Shown in pieces: positions 23,816 through 36,411 of a DNA stretch of 64,000 nt. The notes under the pieces were generated by a model, which was not told where the DNA came from, searched no databases, and saw only the letters and a list, made by a program, of their open reading frames with translations. This stretch comes from Hemerocallis citrina (lineage: Eukaryota; Streptophyta; Magnoliopsida; Asparagales; Asphodelaceae), in the NCBI GenBank assembly GCA_017893485.1, contig CM030366.1, positions 101,568,953 through 101,632,952 of the forward strand. Reading direction: 5' to 3'. Each line of letters opens with the position of its first letter. Position 1 is the first letter of the stretch. A program made the position numbers and the translations under genes.

Positions 23816-25113
23816 ATGGCAGATCAAATCACGAAGATCAAGCATTTCAAAGGCAAGATCAACTTTAATCTCTTGAAGGTGGACATGCATGAAACATCGG
23901 TTCGATAGGACTTGGATCTAGTCCTAGAAGGAGATAAAGGGAGACCAATTGGCACAAAGTAGGAGATGTAGAAGTAGATGTGTTTAAAAGCCTTGGGTTT
24001 AATCTGGTTGTCATTGATGAACGAAGTCAGGTATAGGAGAAGTACGGAGAGTCTTTGGGCAAGATTCAAAACTCACTACTCGGGATCGTCGTCACAAGTT
24101 CGGATGCACCAGCGAAGAAAGTTGTGGGATTTCTCAATAAAGGAAAGTACCGCTCTTCTAGATCATGAAGTGGAGTTCAATATGGAGTTATCTGAACTGA
24201 GCGCATTCAACGCAGATGATCTAAGGGTTTTCAACTCAATATATTTACCATCAAATCCATCCAACATGATAACCGTGCTAGGCGAGAAATCTACCAAGGA
24301 GAAGTTTTTCATAGCAGATATGATCAAGGGATCGGAGGAGGATGCACTTAGGAAGGAGAGCCAGAAATCGGCGTCAACTTCTGTGAGTTGCTTGGAGGTG
24401 GATTATACTTTGATTGGAAGGAAAAGTGTATGTCGGGGTAAGGTCCGTGGCCACTAGTGTAAAAGGATTGAGCATTATATGAGAGACTGTTGCAAGCGAT
24501 TGAGTCAGAGGGGTGCCAAATTCAGTGCCGCTGAATCAGGTGAAGGCTTAAACAGTCCTTTGTTTCAAGTTCTTTAGATGTGATTTCCGGTTGTTCTTTT
24601 GATTCGGTTAGTTCTTCTCAAGTTTGCTCCGAGATGGAGATGATTTCTACTTACAAATTTACATTATATCGTTGGGTGGAAACAAAGTTTGATAAGATTT
24701 GTGAAGTAATAGTTTCTACTTACAAGTTTGCGTCATGTCGTTGTGTGAGAACGAAGATTGACAAGACTTGTAAAGTAAGATGTGAGAAAACAAATGAGTC
24801 GAAGATGACAGGCAGAAGGGGACACACACTAGAAGAGGGCATGCATACTCCTTTGATGAAGCAGAGCCTTATTTCCATGAGAACTCTAGATGTTCAGGAC
24901 TACAGGTACATAGATCCAGGTGGAGTTCGTTCAGTTTGGGAAAGTTATCGCAAGGTGATGAAAGGTAAGAGGGGAATTGGGCAGATTCAGCACAACCTCT
25001 ACCAGCTTTGTGGGAATAGGAAACCTTGGCCAAGTGGTTTGAAGCCTACTGTTCCTAAAGCACTATCTAGTATGCCGTCACTAGAATCATCCGAGCGAGA
25101 CTGCTACGTTTGA
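23816..25113 (+). pseudogene. Copia gag-protease, broken
   Basis: Starts MADQITKIKHFKGKINFN, the usual Copia gag opening, then has stops until about 23978. The gag body (LWARFKTHYSGSS, HEVEFNMELSEL, ADDLRVFNSIYLP) ends near 24457, and the zinc knuckle is degraded. The end region (MHTPLMKQSLISMRTLD, KGKRGIGQIQHNLYQLCG, stop at 25113) matches the pre-integrase tail of the better copy at 44019-45137. Several stops and a deleted protease motif make it inactive. Confidence 0.82.
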
Positions 25114-25361
25114 ATATCGTCGGAAGGTGGAGAGAGCCTTGAGGTAGGTGGAGTTCGTATGGAGAGTGACACCTGCATGATTACATCTACTGGGGTGTGC
25201 CCTTGAGGGGGCATACAGCAGGAGAAAAACAGGTGGAGATAGATTCAACTAGCAAAGGAAGCCATTGAAATGAGTTGTTTGCAAGAAGAGAAGGAAAAGA
25301 GTCTAGAGAGTTTCAAATCACACAGGTGTGGATTCATGAGTATGCAATCCAGGGTGGAGAT

Positions 25362-26078
25362 TGTTGGGTTTATGTCATGCATACTAGACTGGATAAAGAA
25401 GACGATGAGATGATGGAGGAATCGAGAAGATTGGAAATGGAGTGGACGCGAGGAAATAGTCATCTAATGTATTTGCAGAAGTGGCGATCGACCGGTCGAA
25501 GGGTGCGGTCGACTGGTCATAGGGTGCAGAAGTCCCGAGACGGTCGACCGACCTTGGGGGTGCGATCGACCGGTCGCGATGCTGATGGGTTTATTGGGTC
25601 GGATCTTGGTGATTCGTGAGAAGCCCAACTTGTTCTTCAAGTCAGATCTGACGGCTCCTATCGTAGGGTTGTCTCTTCAGGAATATCCAATGGTTACTGT
25701 ATCAAGATATCAAACTAGGTTTTCTCTAGATCTCTATATATTGTTGTTATTGGCCTCTATTGAGAGCCAAGAGAGAGAGAGAGAGTACTTCATTGAAGGC
25801 AAAGCTTGAGAGTTTCTCTAATTGTAAACAACTAGTACTTGCTGGTGAGGCTTGAGAGAAGGTCGTAGTGAGAATTGTAATATTCTTGTATCTAATCTAG
25901 TTGAATAACATCTTGGGTTTCTTCTCCCCCGGATTAAGGCGAACGCACCAACCGGGACAAATTTATGTGCTTTGGTGTGTTTGGTATGATCTCATATACA
26001 CTTGGTGGTTTGCGTTGATTGCATCGAATAACTCAACAAGATCCTGAAATAGGGGATTCTAGTGGGAAATCCCTAACA
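25362..26078 (+). repeat. 3' LTR of Copia copy 1
   Basis: 717 bp, highly similar to the 5' LTR. It is preceded by a purine-rich CCAGGGTGGAGAT tract. The palindrome cluster is at 25487-25585. Confidence 0.93.
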
Positions 26079-26083
26079 CGTGG

Positions 26084-27895
26084 AGAGTCAGCTTCGATGG
26101 TGGGGGAAGGTGGATGGAGATTGCGGTGGAGCTAGGGCAATGGGGGAGAGCTGAAGTGATGAGCATTGGGTGCTAGGGTGAGAATGAGAGGCGGCAAGGG
26201 TGGTACAGCACCGAGGGAGGTTCGGCGGCGATTGGTGAGGTGAGAGAGTCGTCGGTGAGGAGAGATAGCGGTGAGGTTAGAGAGAAGAGGAATATGTTAA
26301 AGTAATTTGGGGGGAAATAAAAATGGGGCAGGGGTTTTAGAAATATTTACCCTATATCTATCTTGGCATTTCAACTAGAAAACACCGGTATATGTTATAT
26401 ATACACTGATTTTTTGTATATAAACGCCGGGATAGGTGTATTATTATTTTAAATTTCAAACTATCTTTTATTGGTTCAACTCATTAATAAGTCTAAATTT
26501 ACAATCAAACAAACTATAATATTTTTTAAAAAATTATAGAACTCTATAATCTTTAATTATTCTTCTCAAAACCACAAATTCTCAAATTCAAAAATTAACT
26601 AATTTTCAAACTCATTTGTACATAGATCAGTTTGACAGAGATAAGAAGATTATCAGCTGCGTGACTACATGGGAACGGTGATAACAACAGGAACGAAAAT
26701 GTGGGAGCACGATGGTTGGTCTTTGGGCTTGGGTCTGTGAGAAAGAAAGAGACGTGAGACTAAGATGGTCGTTTGTGTACTTTTTACTCGTTTCGCTCTC
26801 TTTTAGTTATAAAATAAAAATTAAACGGTTTGCAAGAGATACATGAATGTATATTGCAAGCCATGAGTTGAAACTCTCTTCTACAAGTTGAATTAGGATG
26901 TGTGTAGTGAATCCTAGCCTAGCGCAAAGTTTCGTAATTTTTGGATATCGATTGTGTGCTATTCAATCGTATCGCTCTCTTTTAGTCATAATATTCAAAA
27001 TATCGAGTTGCACGTGATACATGATCGTATCTTGTAAACCGCGAGTTCAAAACTCATTCTACAACTCGTTGTGTTAGCTTATGTATGGTGAATTCAATCC
27101 TATTGCAATGTATATCAAGCTTATTCTTTATTTGGTGGATAATACTAATATAAAGACTACTCCGTAGTGTAACTGATTGTAAAAAAGTATAATTACATAT
27201 TGAGATATGATAAATGTACTTATGATACATTTTATATTAGTAATGAGATATAATATAAAATATTTAATCAAATGGAAGAATAGATCACCCGATAAATAAT
27301 ATCTTATAGAGTAATATTGTATAGTATTAATAATACTATTCTTTAATGTTAATTAATTCATATATAAAATCAAAATAGTTTTCATTCTTCATAATAATAT
27401 TCAATAACCAAATTTCGTGCAATTATCATATAAAATATTATTAAAAAATATTAAAATATTAAAATATTTGTAAAAAATAAATTAAAAAAATATTTTACAA
27501 ACTATATCCCTGTGTTTATAGAATTAACGCCGAGATAGACATTTAATTTATTTTAAAAAAACTTAAAATAGCTATCGCACAATTTAGAAAGGCTATGCCG
27601 GCGTTTACGGAAAAAATGCCGTTAGAATGGAAATCTACCACGACGTTCACTTCAAAAAATGTCGGGATAGATATTGATTTTATTTATAAAAAAAATTAAA
27701 ATTGCTATCTCGCAAAATAGAAGGTCTATGCCGGTGTTTATTAATAAAACACCGTTATAGGTGACACTTGTGCGTTTATTGCAAATGCCGCTATAGATAG
27801 TAGGTTTTTAAAAAAATAAAACCCCCTCAACTATCCCGGTGTTTCTACCAAACGCAAGGATAGAAACGCTTGAATAGCCGTCGCGATTTGTAGTG
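26084..27895 (-). mobile_element. Right part of a CACTA transposon
   Basis: The right end reads ...GCGATTTGTAGTG (27895), the inverse of CACTACAAATCGC, a CACTA terminus. Inside it are many subterminal motifs of the form GCCG(G/T)CGTTT, GCCGGGATAG and AACACCG from 26380 to 27860. The proximal part (26084-26300) is GC-rich, like the right ends of the other two CACTA elements. No transposase and no left end were found; 22840-23051 is probably the other side of the Copia insertion. Confidence 0.7.
26795..27110 (+). repeat. Two-copy ~177-bp diverged duplication
   Basis: Two similar blocks start TCGCTCTCTTTTAGT at about 26795 and 26972 and run through CATGA..GTAT, a GAGTT(G/C)(A)AAACTC region and GTGAATCC / GTGAATTC. 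Function unknown; it lies inside the CACTA remnant. Confidence 0.55.
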
Positions 27896-28025
27896 TTAGG
27901 TCGAATTCAGATCGAGTTATTAATAAAATTGCCGCCGCTAATAGATATATTGGTGAAATACACAAATTACACTTCGTAATTCAATACATGTTATTCATAA
28001 TTAGCGAAAAACATCTGATTATATA

Positions 28026-28430
28026 TACTAGTATTTTTCACGTGTGATGCACGTTTTGATAAAGAATTTGAGTTTAAAGTGCCATATACGTAGATCGGTA
28101 GTAATTAGCACGTTCGATGGGTGTTAACTTTTTAAAAATTGGAGCTGGACGAGCAATACACGTATTTTTTTTAATTAAGAAGGAAAAACTTTGATTTGTA
28201 TGTGCAATGCACGTATTGATAAATAGATTTGGAGTGGCAAGTGCGATGCACGGGTTTGTTTAGTAATTAGCACGTGCGATGAATGTCTTAATTTCTTAAA
28301 AAATGGAGCTAAACGGGTGTTACACGTTTTAAAAAATTAAGAAGGAATTTTTTTTTGATTTGTACGTGCGATACACGTGTTGATAAATAGATTTGGAGTT
28401 GAACGTATGATGCACGGTTTTGTTTGGTGA
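28026..28430 (-). mobile_element. Helitron 3' end(s) with tandem hairpin region
   Basis: Read on the minus strand, a hairpin (ACGTGCATCACACGT) followed by a few bases and CTAG is a Helitron 3' terminus at about 28028. A ~162-bp unit with TGCGATGCACG-type hairpin halves is repeated at 28100 and 28262. Ends of the form GTGC..GCAC then CTAG are common in plant Helitrons. The 5' end is not placed. Confidence 0.5.
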
Positions 28431-28499
28431 CAAAGTGGTGTTTGTTGTGTGACAAAAAAATATTTAAAAATGTTTGTTTGTGACAAACTCTCCAATTAA

Positions 28500-28590
28500 A
28501 TAGTTATATATATATATATATTAAATAGTTATATATATATATATTAAATAGTTATATATATATAGTTATATATATATATATATTAAATAG

Positions 28591-28632
<42 letters not shown>
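28500..28632. repeat. TA-rich minisatellite and (TA)n
   Basis: About four units of TTAAATAGTTA plus (TA)n of varying length, then a pure TA run. Confidence 0.9.
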
Positions 28633-28644
28633 TATTTATATATA

Positions 28645-28840
28645 TCTCTACTATTTTAATGTGAGAGTTTGTTATCAAACAAACTCCATTTGTAACCAAA
28701 CAGACACGTGCATTGTAACCCAACAGACACGTGCAATGCACATGGATAACTAATATAAAGGAGGTCTTAGGTTCAATGCTAGACAACGTCGATTTTTTTA
28801 AAAATATATATATATTTATAAAGACGTGCAATGCACGTGT

Positions 28841-28850
<10 letters not shown>
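28645..28850 (+). mobile_element. Helitron-like mini element, diverged copy
   Basis: Starts A|TCTCTACTATTTTAAT and contains the CTTAGGTTCAA...TAGAC...GTCG..TTTTT block and a perfect hairpin ACGTGCA-A-TGCACGT near its 3' end. The terminal CTAG is lost in the (TA)n. Same family as the copies at 47017 and 48447, with an insert in its first half. Confidence 0.5.

Positions 28851-28898
<48 letters not shown>
28846..28898. repeat. (TA)n microsatellite
   Basis: About 53 bases of TA directly before the Helitron start sequence AATAAAACACAAAG. Probably an expansion of the Helitron 5' TATATA. Confidence 0.9.
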
Positions 28899-28903
<5 letters not shown>

Positions 28904-29796
28904 AAACACAAAGAAAAGCTATCAAGTGGTTCTCCTTCAGTAGCAAGGAAATCAATGGTCCAGATCTAAGCTCACAAAAGACATTTTTTTCCTCATAAAT
29001 TTTTCCCAAAACTCAAATTCAAATCCCTCCCCCTCAAAACTTGTTTATTTATTTAATTATCTCTCTTTCTCTCTCTCTCATTCTCTCTCATTCTCTCTCT
29101 ATTTACTCAGAAATTTAGATTTTCAGATTTCAGGTTCATTACAAGAAATTTGACATATAGTGACAGCAAAAATCCGTGGGTAAAAGGCGAAAAACCGTAG
29201 GTATAGCCCGTAAAACCTATACCAACGGACATATTTTTTCGTAGTTTTTAATTAGCTATACCCACGGCACAATGTCATCATTATAGCCTATAGCGACGGT
29301 TTTTTCACCCGTTGGACAAAACCTCGGTGTTATTTCCACGGTTTCGTATCCGTTGGTATAGGTTTTAACGAAACATTATGTTTTCCTATACCCATGGTTG
29401 AAACTCCATTGCTATAGGTTTTAGCGATGGTTTTCGCTTCCAAATTTTTGAATATATACCCATCGCTCTATACACAATTTTTTCTTATTACTTACGATTA
29501 TGATAATTTCATATTTTCTTTTATAATATTAATCCAATTATAAACTAAATACACAATAAAATAGATAAATGTGTTTATGAAACAAAATTAAATAAAATTA
29601 AACTTCAATCATATTAAAAATTAATGAAGAATTACAAGCATGTCAAATTATAAAATAGTTAATAACCAAATACATAATTGAATTCATGTGTGCAGTCATG
29701 AGAATCAATACTTTAAACTACGATCAACATATTCAATGGCATTATAAGATAACATTCAATTGACTCCTCACTTGAGATACGACACTAACAATTTTC

Positions 29797-29950
29797 TTAT
29801 TTTACGGCAACCAGATCTTGATTCTCTTTGCAGTAATCTTCTTTTAGCATCCTGCAAATTTCCTTTACAGCCTTCTTCACTTCATCGTCGGCAAACACAA
29901 GCCCGGCTGCATTTTGAGCGAGTTCAATCATTTCTCGCTTGTTGAGAGCC
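29797..29950 (-). pseudogene. Exon-like segment in CACTA, possible captured gene end
   Basis: Minus strand. After a GAAG acceptor-like site, the frame reads ALNKREMIELAQNAAGLVF, then DDEVKKAVKEICRMLKEDYC and a TAA at 29797-29799. Amino-acid composition and length look like real protein, but I do not recognise the family. Joining it to the next upstream exon-like piece (30054-30107) does not keep a clean frame, so it is either decayed or wrongly bounded. Confidence 0.3.
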
Positions 29951-31828
29951 CTTCACAAACAAAACAAAGCAAAACGATATAACTTTGGTCATCAACAAAT
30001 AGTCAATATTCTTTTTCGTTATCACACATTCAAATAATGGGTGTGATGCCTACCAAATGTGGTCGTTGCCAGGTAGTACTCAGAGGAGAGACTAGTTTAG
30101 AAGAGGACTGCATCATCAGTTTGTGTTAAGTACAATATCAAATAAAAATAGATTACTTGCAACAGACAAGCAAAGTTACAGTTAGCTTTAACTGGCAATT
30201 ATCAATTAATAAGTAATCCAATACTTCAACAAAGTGTGGCCAATAGAGTCCAGCAGGTAAATCCAAATTTATTTTAGCGTGTTTGGATCATCAAAATGCT
30301 TTCTATGTATACATGTGCAGGTATAAACTCCAGATACCGAGATATGGGAGTCTACTTTACCAAATAAACAACTACCAATTTCCTTCTTGAATACCTCAAT
30401 CAGTGTCCCTTGAGTCTATAATATAAATCTCAGCTTATGAGAAGATACATTAACTGAGTCGAATCCGAAATTTTCCTACCCAATATATTTTGTACTAGAG
30501 TCCCAGATATTTCCAATCTAGAATCATGCTAAACTCATAACCAAGAATTCTTTTCGAGCTGCCTTGTTAATCAACATATCATTTTCGGAATAGTTATCTA
30601 GACAGCTTGCAAGAGTTATAATTGGCAAAAACTTGGTCCTATACCGAGAGTTACTAACAACTCATAGTCAACCCAGAAACGCAATTGGATTTTAGAGGTC
30701 TTCTGATATTAATCATTAAAGAGGTCATTTATAAGCTAGCTCATGCGCCATGTCACCAGCTATATATTGCTAAACAACTACCAGTAGTACTCAGCTTTGG
30801 TTTGAATTTTAGAACTTCATTAGTTTCATAGCATTTCCTAAATTTGTTTAAGGGACAACTAAGGAAAACTCATGAAATAACATTCCTGAATAGGAAATTG
30901 CAGATCACAAGTAGATTGCATGAATTTGGTGGTGATGATACTTATTTGAAGACGCTACAAAGAAATGGATTATCTCAACAAGAACATCGATGAGAATGGA
31001 TGAAAGAGGGACAATAGGATACATACTGATACATATAGGTAAGGGAAGTTCAGAGGCATACTGATAGCAATGAGAAAAGCAGAACATATGTGAGGGAAGA
31101 TAAGATGAGTTAAGGAGTCCAAGGGCTTTTACCATTGATAGCAATTACTTTTACCTTTCTCTGTGTCACAATAGTTTTGACAGCTACTTTATCAGTAACT
31201 TCCTTACTAAAGGATTATCGTATAATATGTTTACAAAGACTCTATTTCTGATTCAAAAACACTTTCTAGCAATACAGAACAAAGCTTTACATTGTTTACA
31301 ATAATTGTGTAGAAGGATTCCATTGAGAAGTCTATAAAACATAAGCTAACCGTTGAAAGTACAAAACAGATAATAATTATTTCTTCTAATTTCCCTTATA
31401 GCAACATGTTGAAAATGAATATATGGATTCCTACATGGAAGCTCAAAATGCATGAGAGCACTGGTGCACCTGCCTAGAAACATATTATCTATTTATGCAA
31501 GCAACTGCAGCAGAGTTGTAGTTTCCCTGTTTTCTCTCTCCTTATAGCAAAATGAAAGTCAATATGCCCAAAAGGAACTAGCCTTGCATGGAAGCGTCCG
31601 TACATAGTCCAGCATCAACTGGGAAACACTGCCACGAACAGGCCTTTGCCTTTGGGAGATGAACTGTTACATGCAGACCAACTATCAGTAACAATCTGTT
31701 ATAATAAGGATATCACATATTGTTCTAGGAGAATCAACAATTGATACTATAATAAAGTTGACAAATTAATTCATACATTTGAGCTAATGAGTTGAAAATA
31801 GATCAAAAAAAGGAAGGAAATATTGTAC

Positions 31829-31918
31829 CTGCAAAATTATTGCTAGAAATTTTGACAGATAAAGATCCCCCACATTTGATGGATCAAGTTTCTTGATATC
31901 AATAATAGCATAACCATG
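31829..31918 (-). pseudogene. Second exon-like segment in the same CACTA
   Basis: Minus strand, 90 bases, with a TTTTACAG acceptor and a CAG|GTAC donor. All 30 codons are open (HGYAIIDIKKLDPSNVGDLY and on). A third candidate lies near 31580-31665 (RPVRGSVSQLMLDYV). Together with the segment at 29797-29950 these may be exons of a captured host gene or of an unknown transposon gene. Confidence 0.3.
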
Positions 31919-33339
31919 CTGTAAAAGGAACAAAATAGGAGGTTTAGTATTAACAGTATCACATCATTAAGCAAAAGAGACGAGAAGTAAAAGATAGTTG
32001 TGTCAGGCATAAGTTGAAAAGCACTATCAAGTCATACAATAACAAGTGACAAAAACAAACTATTTAACTTAATTTTAAGGCATGAGTCAGAAACCTGTCA
32101 AGATAATGATTGGTCTCCTAGAGTGAAATTTGGATGTCAAGCTTTGGTTTCCAATATACAATATTTTTCCTATTTATGTTAAGCATGGATAAAAAACCAA
32201 CCACTTGAATTCCACATGAGAACCCCATTTGTTCATACTCTACCAGATCGTGCTCTTTCTTTAACAAAAAATAAAATAAAATAATAAAAAAGTATAAAGG
32301 CAAGATCATGCTTGTCTTCCTTTGACCAGAGAAGGAATGAACTGGACCTACAAAGCCCACTCAGAGAGAAAGAATGAACTGGACCAACAAAAGGAAAAAA
32401 TTACAACATTCAAAATTACTCAGAATAAAAACCCTAATTATTCAGAAATCCTAATTACCCCAATCGAAACCCTAATTATTCAGAATAAAAGATGTACATA
32501 TTCAAAATCGGCGAACCTCAATGCCGGCGCCAGCGGCGAAGGAGGAAGAGGAGGAGGAGGCGGCGGCGGATGCGGGGGAGATCTCATCGAGATCGACGTC
32601 AAGGAAGAATAGGAGGATGCAGGGGAGATCTCGTCTTCTTCCGCGAGGGAGATGGGGTGACGGCGGCGGGAGGAGGGGGACGCCGACTCGGGAGGAGGAG
32701 GACGCCGACGGGAGGAGGGGGATGCCGACTCGGAGGAGGAGGATTTAGAGATTGGGTTTGGTGAGAGAGGGATTTAGGAGTTTTAGAGGGATAAATGAAA
32801 TATTTTGGGAGGAGAGAGAGGGAAAATGAAAAGGTTGGGAGGAAAATAAATTATGGACTATACCCCCGGTATTTTATCCCGTCAGTAAAACTTATAGTTA
32901 CGGATTAAAAGCTCTAAAACTATAGGATATCTATACCCACAGTTTACTACACGTTTGTAAGTATATGATACCTATACCCACGGTTTTAGTGACCGTCACT
33001 ACAGGTGTCCGTTGGTATATATCAAATTTCTTGTAGTGGTTTGTAAATTTTCAGATTTTATGTTTTTTTATTGCTCATGTTACATTGAAAATAGAAAATA
33101 TCTTCTCAACAGTTAAATTTCATTATTTTCTACCATCAAAGTTATAAGAAGTTGGATTTTATACCCCCATTTATAATTATTTTTAACATATACTAATGGA
33201 AACATGAACTTTTATTTACAACTAATTATTGTCATACTATTCAAACTTGAGCTACATGATTGTTGTTTTACTGTTTACAAGGTTTTTCATATGTTGTATC
33301 ATTCCGAAGACGTGCCGTAGGCACCTGCTCACGGAAAAA

Positions 33340-34456
33340 TCTAGTATATATAATAAAACACAAAGAAAGCTATCAAGTGGCTTTCATTCATTTGGAAGAA
33401 AATCAACTGTCTAGATTTTTGATACCAAAAGACATTTCTCCCCCAAATGTTTTCCCTCCAAAATTCGAATTTTTCTCTCCAAAACAAAACAACTTCTTCA
33501 TTTATTACTCTCTCTCTTCCCCCTCTTTTCACCTTTTTCATAATTCTTTCTCTCTTTCTTTGCATTTTTTTACCCAGGTATGTTAAAAAAAATTTAAAAA
33601 AATAGTGAATGTTTTTTTTTTGTTATGCAATTTCGGATTTTTTTTTAATTTCAAATTTTTAATTATGTTCTTTTTCAGATTATGCTTTCATAACTCAATA
33701 ACATCCACTTCCATTTAATTGATTTTGAATTACTATATTTGATCTGATTGTAGAATACATCACTGAGTAATTGTTTTAGATTAGAATGTTTCACTGAGTT
33801 AATTTTGATTAGAATGCTTTTTTTTATTATGCAATTTCGGATTATGCTTTTTTTGAATATTTGGGCATTTGCTGCTTTGAAACAACGTTGCAAATTTTTT
33901 AATTGACTCGCTCGATCGTGCTTTTATGAACAAATCCATGCTTAATCCCTATATTTCGAGTTTTTGTAGCTGTAAAATTATATCTTGATCTGTTTTGCTG
34001 CAATTTCACTTCACGTATATATCGCAAGAAGTTTTCTCTTTTAAATTCATACATAGTTAACTACATAAAAAACAAATAAGGGGGAACTAATTCATGCAGT
34101 TTGAAACGTTAACCGTAACTCATGCAGTTAGAAACTGAATTGCTACTTATGTATAGACTCAAAATAAAAAAAATCTCTTATGCTTAAGTCACAAATAGCA
34201 AGGAATTCCCGATTCACTACTGTTGTAGATTTACTATACTATTTTTGAATCCTGAGCTGCTGACAAATAATCCTGCAATATACAAACCAATAAACATCAC
34301 GGTCACTTTATAATCCTACTTCAAAGTATATCAATACATCAACATGTACTAGCAAATAAACATCTATATAAATTATCCCTTACTGTTTACATGATTTTTC
34401 ATATGATGTATCGTTCAGAATACGTGCCGTAGGCACGTACCCAAGGGCATACCTAG
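33340..34456 (+). mobile_element. Helitron B, directly after Helitron A
   Basis: The 5' part TATATATAATAAAACAC and GCTATCAAGTGG match the other copies. The 3' end has a perfect hairpin ACGTGCC-GTA-GGCACGT (34422-34438), 14 bases, then CTAG (34453-34456) and T. Its 5' start overlaps the CTAG end of Helitron A. About 1.1 kb with no gene, so non-autonomous. Confidence 0.72.
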
Positions 34457-36049
34457 TATATATATATAGTTAGACATCTGATTATATATAGATATTAATT
34501 TGCAAGAATCATATTATTTGTTTCTACTACTTAGAATTAATACACATATATTCATACTCGCTGGTCTATAAATCATGTAATTAAGATCTTTTTTTAACAA
34601 CAAACGATTGAAGAATCCAGGGCATATGATCAAATGATTCATTATTGCACTACAACACAGAAGCTATTCGCCGGTGTTTTTTTAGACCTTCACCGGCGGT
34701 TTTTTACGCCGGTGAAACATTCACCGGCGTTTATAAAAATGCCGGTGCAAATGCCGCTGAATCGAGCGTTGCGAAAAGATATGCGTATTCACCGGCATTT
34801 CTACTGGATGCCGGTATATCTTCAAAATATACCGGCGGCCAGACAAACGCCGGTATATGGCAATTTCTGGGTGTCGTTCTTTCCCCAATATACATTCACC
34901 GGCGGTCACATACCGCCGATATATAGCTTTTCACCGTCGATTGTACAAACGCCGGTGAATGTGTAATATTTACCGGCGGTCATAGAACGCCGGTGTATGC
35001 TTGCTTCTGAGCGCCCTTCTTTCCCTACTTACAAGCACCAGCGTGTCGTAAAATGCCGCTATAGAGATATTCACCAGCGTTTAATAAAACGTCGGTGTTT
35101 CTTAGGACTGTTGCAACTTACGGGTACACCGGCGTGTGTGGAAATGCCTCTCTAACGAAATTTTCAACTAAACAATTAGATACACCGGCGTTTTATGAAA
35201 TGCCGGTGTATACCCGTTTGTTTTTCCTGCTCCAGTTTTTCATTTGATTTCAATTCACAATTTCATACGCTAGTGTATGCCCGTTTGTTTTTCGTGCTCC
35301 AGTTTTCCATTCGATTTCAATTCACAATTTCATTTTAAGAACCTGTAAACTAATTCACAACTGATTCAACCAATTTCAGCATATTAATACGCAAATCACA
35401 TCCAAACACAAGAATTAAAGATAATAAAGTTTCACACGTGTTATATCATCGTCCAAATCCACTGCAAAATTAACATAGTGTCATAATTAACAAATACAAA
35501 TACAGTAACGAATATCTCAAATATCCCAACGCAAACATAAAACAACAATACATGACATAACAACAGCAAGGAGGACATAACAACAGCAAGGATAGGCCGA
35601 CCACAGATTCATACCCCTCGAGTAGCTTCAGTTCTGATCATCAGAATTTCCTTCATCTCGGAAACCGCTCTATGAAAAAAAATAATAATTTAGTTCAATA
35701 GTAGAACACAATACAGAATATACATATTTTTTAAGCTTGCAAAAAGATCTACCCAATTCATAAATTCTAAGATCAAAGTGCCAATTGCAATTAGAATTGT
35801 TAATGATATATAGAGAGGTAAAATAATTATATTGCAGTGCTAAAAAGCTAGTACTTAATTTTGTTTTTGAATATATCTAAAACAGCAAAACAAATGAAAA
35901 TCAAGTATCTAACTTAAAATCTTTATATTCTCCTCTGATTGGGAATATCCAGTATCTAAAAACAAATGAAAATCCAGTATCTAAGCATGTCTTTAGTGGA
36001 TTGTTCAGACAATCCATGAAACTGTCATTGTGAAAGGAAATCAAATATA

Positions 36050-36411
36050 AGAAAAATAAGAAAAATAAGAAGGGGCTCATATCAAGTGTAGTTTTAAGGA
36101 ACTGTTATCGTGGAAGGAAACCAAATATAGAAGCCAGAAATGGAAACAGAAAATGGTAGAGAATGAGGATACACCAGGCTAACATAGCGGCATTTTCCTC
36201 ATCTCTCTCTCATCCCTTCTTTCCCTTCAGCACACGCACACAAAGAGACATCAGCAACAACCGCAAGAGCGACAAGAACAATAATAATGATAAATTATTA
36301 TAAACGAGATGTCTCTATATGGGTTTCCAGATCTCCACTCGAGCCCTCTCTTTCTAATCACAGCCCAATTAAGAACATAGACGACAACCACTAAACAATC
36401 CAATCACAGCC
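36050..36411 (+). repeat. ~360-bp direct repeat, copy 1 of 3
   Basis: A block with AGGGGCTCATATCAAGTGTA through CACCAGGCTAACATAGCGGC to AATCACAGCCCAAT recurs at about 38630-38985 and 39460-39810. It lies next to the 247-bp array. Confidence 0.8.

Larger units (their letters stand above)
23052..26078 (+). mobile_element. Short Copia element with gag-protease only, copy 1
   Basis: LTRs at 23052-23766 and 25362-26078 begin TGTTGGGTTTATG and end CCCTAACA. Target duplications CGTGG lie at 23047-23051 and 26079-26083. The internal part is 1595 bp: primer-site-like sequence, a gag-protease frame with stops, and a purine tract. No integrase core, RT or RNase H is present. It is colinear over its whole interior with the copy at 43103-46175. 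It sits in G-rich sequence likely belonging to a CACTA element. Confidence 0.92.
29137..33038 (-). mobile_element. CACTA transposon (3.9 kb)
   Basis: The left end CATTACAAGAAATTTGA (first C-A-C now C-A-T) and right end (inverse of CACTACAAGAAATTTGA) form terminal inverted repeats of about 22 bp. Flanking GTT at 29134-29136 and 33039-33041 is the 3-bp target duplication. Subterminal motifs (ACCGT.GGTATA) repeat at both ends. No transposase is seen. The interior has exon-like segments on the minus strand, and the right part (32500-32780) is GC-rich with a proline/serine-rich minus-strand frame. Confidence 0.88.
28899..33344 (+). mobile_element. Helitron A, interrupted by a CACTA element
   Basis: The 5' part (AAAACACAAAGAAAAGCTATC) matches the starts of the Helitrons at 33340 and 55063. 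The 3' end has a GTGCC-GTA-GGCAC hairpin (33311-33324) and CTAG at 33341-33344 followed by T. Without the CACTA insertion (29137-33038) it is about 0.5 kb, so it is a non-autonomous copy. No Rep/helicase gene is seen. Confidence 0.6.

Noticed and set aside
28583..29009. Minus-strand frames rich in Ile-Tyr repeats
   Set aside because: These are translations of (TA)n microsatellites.
32492..32764. Plus-strand Glu/Gly/Arg-rich frames near the right end of a CACTA element
   Set aside because: Made by GAGGAG/GGCGGC low-complexity sequence; the other strand is as open and fits the element's orientation better.
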